Position numbers and translations under genes: made by a program | Assembly (NCBI RefSeq): GCF_003148745.1 | Contig: NZ_QGGU01000009.1 | Coordinates: forward strand, 124,001 to 188,000 | Length of the DNA: 64,000 nucleotides | Reading direction: 5' to 3' | DNA from: Pleionea mediterranea | Lineage (GTDB): Bacteria; Pseudomonadota; Gammaproteobacteria; Enterobacterales; Kangiellaceae | Shown: one piece after another, positions 60,130 to 64,000 of the stretch | How positions within the stretch are numbered: position 1 is the first letter of the stretch | Layout of the letters: every line of letters starts with the position of its first letter | The notes under the pieces: model-generated | What the model was told of the DNA's origin: nothing | Database searches by the model: none | Seen by the model: the letters and a program-made list of their open reading frames with translations, nothing else

Positions 60130-60606
60130 ATGAACTCTGGCCTGCTCAATCGAAACGCTTTATGGCGAAACCCGGCTAATAAAACAACCAACCTGCATAC
60201 GGTCATGGTTACTGCACTGATGATTGCGTTATTTTGTGCCGTACCGGTTATGGCGGCCGAAGATCCTGATGCACCAAAACCTGAAGTACTTTATTATGAT
60301 CTGGATCCCAATATCATCACAAATTATCAAAAGCCGCCGTCACGTCGTTTAGGGTTTGTAACGGTGGATATTCAAATTCAGGTATCTTCCGAATCCAGCC
60401 TCGATTTATTAGAGCGGCACAAACCTTTGGTGGAAGATACGTTAATTGATGTTATCAACGCGCAAACCGAAGACGACATCAAAAATATTGAACACCGGAA
60501 TAAAATTCGTGGGGTGATCAAGTCACGACTGGCGAGTGTGTTAAAGGAAGAAACCGGTCAGGAACTGGTTGATGAAATCTGGTTTACCAAATTTATTTAC
60601 CAATAA
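60130..60606 (+). CDS. FliL-family (flagellar basal body-associated-like) exported protein
   Basis: The 158-residue protein has an N-terminal hydrophobic stretch (about 25-45, ending VPVMAAE). A FliL-like domain follows: YYDLDPNIITNYQKPPSRRLGFVTVDIQIQV, HKPLVEDTLIDVINAQTEDDI and a final VDEIWFTKFIYQ. FliL proteins stabilise stator units at the flagellar motor, but this isolated copy next to ubiC is known outside flagellar operons and may serve another envelope role. No flagellar gene lies in the window. Confidence 0.82.
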   Translation: MNSGLLNRNALWRNPANKTTNLHTVMVTALMIALFCAVPVMAAEDPDAPKPEVLYYDLDPNIITNYQKPPSRRLGFVTVDIQIQVSSESSLDLLERHKPLVEDTLIDVINAQTEDDIKNIEHRNKIRGVIKSRLASVLKEETGQELVDEIWFTKFIYQ

Positions 60607-60682
60607 TCCGACAGATTAAGTCAGCTTGTAACTATAGATTGAACCTCATAGATTAAAACCCATTGATTCAAACCACTTGAAT

Positions 60683-61003
60683 CTATGCCACAGGGTATTG
60701 CAATTTCCAGGCTTCAAAGCCGCCATCCATACTGTAGACGTCATTAAAACCTTCGCCAGCAAAAAATTGCGCCGCTTGCTGGCTGGAATTTCCGTGATAA
60801 CACACCACCACTAATGGCCGTTCTTTGTCGGCATTGGCAATAAACTCGGCCAGATTATCATTGGTAATATGAACCGAGTCAGGGATATGTCCATTTTCAT
60901 AGGATTGTGGATCGCGAATATCCGCCATGACCGCATTACTATCATCTTGCAGTTGCTTACTTTCAGTGATGGAAATGCGTTTAAATGATGTTGCCTGATT
61001 CAT
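60683..61003 (-). CDS. glpE: Thiosulfate sulfurtransferase GlpE (rhodanese)
   Basis: The 106-residue single-domain rhodanese has the active-site loop CYHGNSSQ with catalytic Cys68 and a DIRDPQSYENGHIPDSV CH2A-type motif. It transfers sulfane sulfur to acceptors such as cyanide or thioredoxin. It follows glpG at 103 bp in the same direction, the pairing known from E. coli glpEG. Confidence 0.93.
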   Translation of the reverse strand: MNQATSFKRISITESKQLQDDSNAVMADIRDPQSYENGHIPDSVHITNDNLAEFIANADKERPLVVVCYHGNSSQQAAQFFAGEGFNDVYSMDGGFEAWKLQYPVA

Positions 61004-61106
61004 AAGTTTGAACTCTCTTTTTTCTCAGCATGGAGCCACCTGACTGATTCCTGTTACGCTGAGTGCGATATAAAATTTAAATGTGTCGCAGCGCTGTGAT
61101 AAATCA

Positions 61107-61967
61107 TTAACGGAACTTGAATACTTTAACATCAAGCCATGCCAGCGCCAGGCCCGTCAAAAAACCTACCAGATGCGCAGCATTGGCTATCGAGCCCAAA
61201 GCACCAACAAATCCCAATGCCATCCATATCATCATAAAAATGACGATATTTTTATTCAGTTTAAAACCAAGACGAGGATCAATCTCGCCCCTCAACCAGC
61301 AGTAGCCAAGTAAACCAAAAACAACACCTGACAGGCCGCCAAATATGCTGTTACTGCTGGAAACCAGATACTGCGAAATATTCGAAATTAATCCGATCAC
61401 CACCGTGTGGTAAATCAGTAATGATGCGTTGAATCGTTTTTCCAGCCGACCACCCAGATCCCAGAACCACATCAAATTAAACAGTAAATGTAAAAACGGA
61501 ATGCCAAGCACCGGAAAGTGTAAAAAAATAGGGCTGATCAAACGATGCAACTGACCATTTAAAATCGCCTCACTGTGGAAGGTAAACCAGAACACCAGTG
61601 AATTGGTGCCAAAACCAGTTACTAATGTCACCGTTATCGCGAGCAGTGCGATGACTTTTGTTGCAATGCCGGTACGAGCAAGAAAACTTTTTATCGCTGT
61701 TCCGCCGCCCGACCATGATTGTGCTGTTTGATGGTTAGTGCTGGTACTGCCAGCATTCCATGACGCGGCTTGATACTTGGGATGATTTGGATTTCGCAAA
61801 AATTCGTTCAACTCTTGCTGCGCAACCGTTTGATGCGACTCCGACCGAACATAAATAATGACAAATTCATCTTGCTGCTCAAGCTGTGCAGTAATGCCTC
61901 TGGAATTAAGATAGTCGCAGAATGCCTGCGCAGCGCGATAAGAATTAATCCGTCCAACCGGAAACAT
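61107..61967 (-). CDS. glpG: Rhomboid intramembrane serine protease GlpG
   Basis: The 286-residue protein has an N-terminal cytosolic domain (about 1-70), a linker, and a six-helix rhomboid core. The core has the HxxxN motif in FLHLLFNLMWFWDLGG, catalytic Ser in IFGGLSGVVFGLLGY and catalytic His in ANAAHLVGFLTGLALAW. It cleaves membrane proteins within the bilayer. elaA ends 4 bp upstream. Confidence 0.95.
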   Translation of the reverse strand: MFPVGRINSYRAAQAFCDYLNSRGITAQLEQQDEFVIIYVRSESHQTVAQQELNEFLRNPNHPKYQAASWNAGSTSTNHQTAQSWSGGGTAIKSFLARTGIATKVIALLAITVTLVTGFGTNSLVFWFTFHSEAILNGQLHRLISPIFLHFPVLGIPFLHLLFNLMWFWDLGGRLEKRFNASLLIYHTVVIGLISNISQYLVSSSNSIFGGLSGVVFGLLGYCWLRGEIDPRLGFKLNKNIVIFMMIWMALGFVGALGSIANAAHLVGFLTGLALAWLDVKVFKFR

Positions 61968-61971
61968 ACCA

Positions 61972-62466
61972 CTAAGCCTTTTGAGGCGCCTGGGTTGAAG
62001 CTGCTGGTCGAATCATATGAATATGATCGATGCCGTCTTCATCGTACACATCGGAACTTTGAACAAAGCCGAAGTCTTCATAAAATCGCTTTAAATAAAG
62101 CTGTGCACCAATTTGAATTTCCCGCTTGGGGTAATGCTGTTCGATATAATCGATACCCTGCTGCACCAGTTCACGACCGGCACCAAAACGGCGATATTCG
62201 CCATGGGTACAAATACGGCCAATGGAACAACGGTTCTGATAATCGGCGTACTCGGGAAACAGCCTTAAGGTGGCAATCAGGGTATTGTTTTGCCAGCCCA
62301 ATAAATGAATCGCTTGATCATCCAGACCGTCGATGTCGTGAAACGGGCAGTCCTGCTCGACAATAAATACCGCCTGACGCAATTGGAGCATGGCAACAGC
62401 TTCCGCAACGCTTAATTCATCCAGCGTCGACCATTGCCAGTTAATCGATAAACTTTTGGCTGTCAC
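61972..62466 (-). CDS. elaA: GNAT-family acetyltransferase ElaA
   Basis: The 164-residue protein matches the ElaA group: LLQLRQAVFIVEQDCPFHDIDGLDDQAIHLLGW in spirit (LRQAVFIVEQDCPFHDID), NNTLIATLRLFPE, and the acetyl-CoA loop RICTHGEYRRFGAGRELVQQG. The substrate is unknown. It leads a minus-strand elaA-glpG-glpE operon. Confidence 0.9.
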   Translation of the reverse strand: MTAKSLSINWQWSTLDELSVAEAVAMLQLRQAVFIVEQDCPFHDIDGLDDQAIHLLGWQNNTLIATLRLFPEYADYQNRCSIGRICTHGEYRRFGAGRELVQQGIDYIEQHYPKREIQIGAQLYLKRFYEDFGFVQSSDVYDEDGIDHIHMIRPAASTQAPQKA

Positions 62467-62512
62467 AAACTTTTCCTGAATCGCTGTTACTTGAAATCAT
62501 GCTTTGCTGGAG

Positions 62513-63550
62513 TTATTCGCCCCAGTCCAGAACCACTTTGCCCGATTGACCCGATCCCATGGCATCAAAGCCTTTCTGGAAATCATCAACAGAATAACGG
62601 TGGGTGATCACTGGTGAAATATCCAGCCCGGATTGCAACATACTGACCATCTTGTACCAGGTTTCGTACATTTCGCGACCGTAAATACCTTTGATCACCA
62701 GACCTTTAAATATCACCTGATTCCAGTCGATGCCCATTTCACCGGGTGGTATGCCCAGCATGGCAATTTTGCCACCGTGGTTCATAGTATCAAGCATTTG
62801 TTGAAACGCTGATGGAACACCGGACATTTCCAGCCCAACGTCGAATCCTTCTTCCATACCAAGCTCTTTCATAACACCGGTGAGTTTTTCGTTGGCCACA
62901 TTGACCGCTTTAGAAGCGCCCATTTTCAATGCTAAATCGAGTCGATACTGGTTCACATCGGTAATCACAACATGACGTGCCCCCACATGACGACAAACCG
63001 CCGCTGCCATAATGCCAATGGGACCTGCTCCGGTTATCAGCACATCTTCGCCCACCAGATCAAACGACAACGCGGTATGCACGGCATTACCAAAAGGATC
63101 GAATATGGACGCCAGATCATCGCTAATATCATCCGGGATCTTAAATGCGTTATCCGCAGGGATCACCAGATACTCGGCAAACGCACCAGCGCGATTAACG
63201 CCCACGCCATAGGTATTACGGCACAAATGACGGCGTCCGGCTCGACAATTACGGCAGTGTCCACAGGTAATATGCCCTTCGCCGGACACCCTGTCGCCCA
63301 CTTTAAGGCCTTTAACTTCCTGCCCAACCTGTTCTACCTGACCAATAAACTCATGCCCGACTACCATGGGTACCGGTATGGTTTTCTGTGACCAGTCATC
63401 CCAGTTATAGATGTGCATATCGGTGCCACAAATTGCTGTTTTACGGATTTTAATCAACACATCGTTGTGACCAACTTCGGGTTTTGGTTGCTGCTGCATC
63501 CAGATACCCACTTCTGATTTGGCTTTGGTCAGTGTCTTCATCATACCCAT
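62513..63550 (-). CDS. tdh: L-threonine 3-dehydrogenase
   Basis: The 345-residue zinc-dependent MDR dehydrogenase converts threonine to 2-amino-3-ketobutyrate. Catalytic zinc ligands are in [15 protein letters not shown] and VVGHEFIG, the structural-zinc cysteines in [15 protein letters not shown], and the NAD-binding [12 protein letters not shown]. The start at 63550 follows a GGAG, though E. coli Tdh would align from the Met at 63541. kbl lies 93 bp upstream on the same strand, the normal kbl-tdh operon. Confidence 0.97.
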   Translation of the reverse strand: MGMMKTLTKAKSEVGIWMQQQPKPEVGHNDVLIKIRKTAICGTDMHIYNWDDWSQKTIPVPMVVGHEFIGQVEQVGQEVKGLKVGDRVSGEGHITCGHCRNCRAGRRHLCRNTYGVGVNRAGAFAEYLVIPADNAFKIPDDISDDLASIFDPFGNAVHTALSFDLVGEDVLITGAGPIGIMAAAVCRHVGARHVVITDVNQYRLDLALKMGASKAVNVANEKLTGVMKELGMEEGFDVGLEMSGVPSAFQQMLDTMNHGGKIAMLGIPPGEMGIDWNQVIFKGLVIKGIYGREMYETWYKMVSMLQSGLDISPVITHRYSVDDFQKGFDAMGSGQSGKVVLDWGE

Positions 63551-63643
63551 GGTGTTCAGTCTCCAATGACCAACCGGTGCTACCGGATGGCCAGTGTTTG
63601 TTGAATGATCAGTTAATCAGTAGTCTTTATTACGTTATCTTTC

Positions 63644-64000
63644 TTAAATTATGCCGAGCTCTTTACCGACAGATTCAAACGCCGCAACGGCTTTGTCGAT
63701 ATGACTTTTGTCATGCGCGGCTGACATTTGTGTACGGATACGTGCTTTGCCTTTGGGCACCACCGGAAACGAAAAACCTACCACATAAATGCCTTTCTGC
63801 AGCATTTTATCGGCAAAGGTTTTCGCCAAAGAAGCATCCCCTACCATTACCGGAATAATCGGGTGCTCACCGGGCAATAAATCAAAACCAAGCGCGGTCA
63901 TTTTTTCTCTGAAATATTCGGCATTGCTGCGCAACTTGGCGCGTAAATCATTGCCGCTTTCCAGCATATCGAGCACTTTGATTGACGCCTGAGCAATTAC
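63644..64000 (-). CDS. kbl: 2-amino-3-ketobutyrate CoA ligase, C-terminal part (cut by window end)
   Basis: The frame is open to the window edge and encodes 118 residues of the C-terminal domain: ASIKVLDMLESGNDLRAKL, HPIIPVMVGDASLAKTFADK and VVPKGKARIRTQMSAAHDK, collinear with E. coli Kbl. The PLP-binding lysine lies outside the window. Kbl cleaves the Tdh product with CoA to glycine and acetyl-CoA; together they form the threonine-degradation operon. Confidence 0.96.
   Translation of the reverse strand, partial: VIAQASIKVLDMLESGNDLRAKLRSNAEYFREKMTALGFDLLPGEHPIIPVMVGDASLAKTFADKMLQKGIYVVGFSFPVVPKGKARIRTQMSAAHDKSHIDKAVAAFESVGKELGII

Noticed and set aside
1-64000. tRNA or rRNA genes
   Set aside because: I saw no tRNA cloverleaf with the GGTTCGAATC-type arm and no rRNA sequence, though a covariance search was not run.

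Overview
The window is chromosomal DNA from a gammaproteobacterium, probably a marine Oceanospirillales- or Kangiella-like organism; that placement is inference from gene content and order. The backbone order PBP1A - rpmE - priA - argS - SPOR protein - (insertion) - hslV - hslU - DUF971 - ubiE - ubiJ - ubiB - tatABC matches the conserved neighbourhood known from Pseudomonas and relatives. Two gene-cassette clusters interrupt it, both with integron attC-like sites and neither with an integrase gene in the window (CALIN-type arrays).

Left part (1-13800): the 3' end of a class A PBP, rpmE, priA, a secreted PQQ-type sugar dehydrogenase fused to a diheme c-type module, argS and an FtsN-like SPOR protein. 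A signalling block follows: a transmembrane Ser/Thr kinase with two PEGA domains, an exported protein of unknown function, an ECF sigma factor and a probable membrane anti-sigma factor. Cassette cluster 1 (about 13.8-16.4 kb) holds an inverted parDE module, a second toxin-antitoxin pair on the minus strand, a truncated GNAT gene and small membrane proteins.

Middle (16.6-28.7 kb): rapA, hslVU, ubiquinone genes ubiE/ubiJ/ubiB, a HIT hydrolase, tatABC and a DUF4442 protein. Cassette cluster 2 (about 28.9-36.3 kb) carries minus-strand single-gene cassettes separated by attC-like sites of 45-130 bp: an AgmX/PglI-like lipoprotein, a methyltransferase, several unknown proteins, a frameshifted lipoprotein, a class C beta-lactamase-fold serine hydrolase, an acyltransferase-3, a LysE transporter and an ankyrin protein.

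Right part (36.8-64 kb): a YceI lipoprotein, a VOC protein, an alkaline phosphatase, endonuclease V with a 14-copy heptanucleotide repeat just upstream, a VanZ protein, an acyl-CoA ligase plus PLP decarboxylase of the type found with exosortase A systems, plsB and a subtilase. A compact signalling operon follows: FHA-GAF protein, giant Ser/Thr kinase-TPR protein, soluble histidine kinase and NarL-type regulator. The end carries a secreted protein, a Sel1/TonB_C protein, ubiA-ubiC, a FliL-like protein, elaA-glpG-glpE and kbl-tdh (kbl cut by the window end).

All calls come from reading translated sequence, motifs and repeats by eye. No database search was run.
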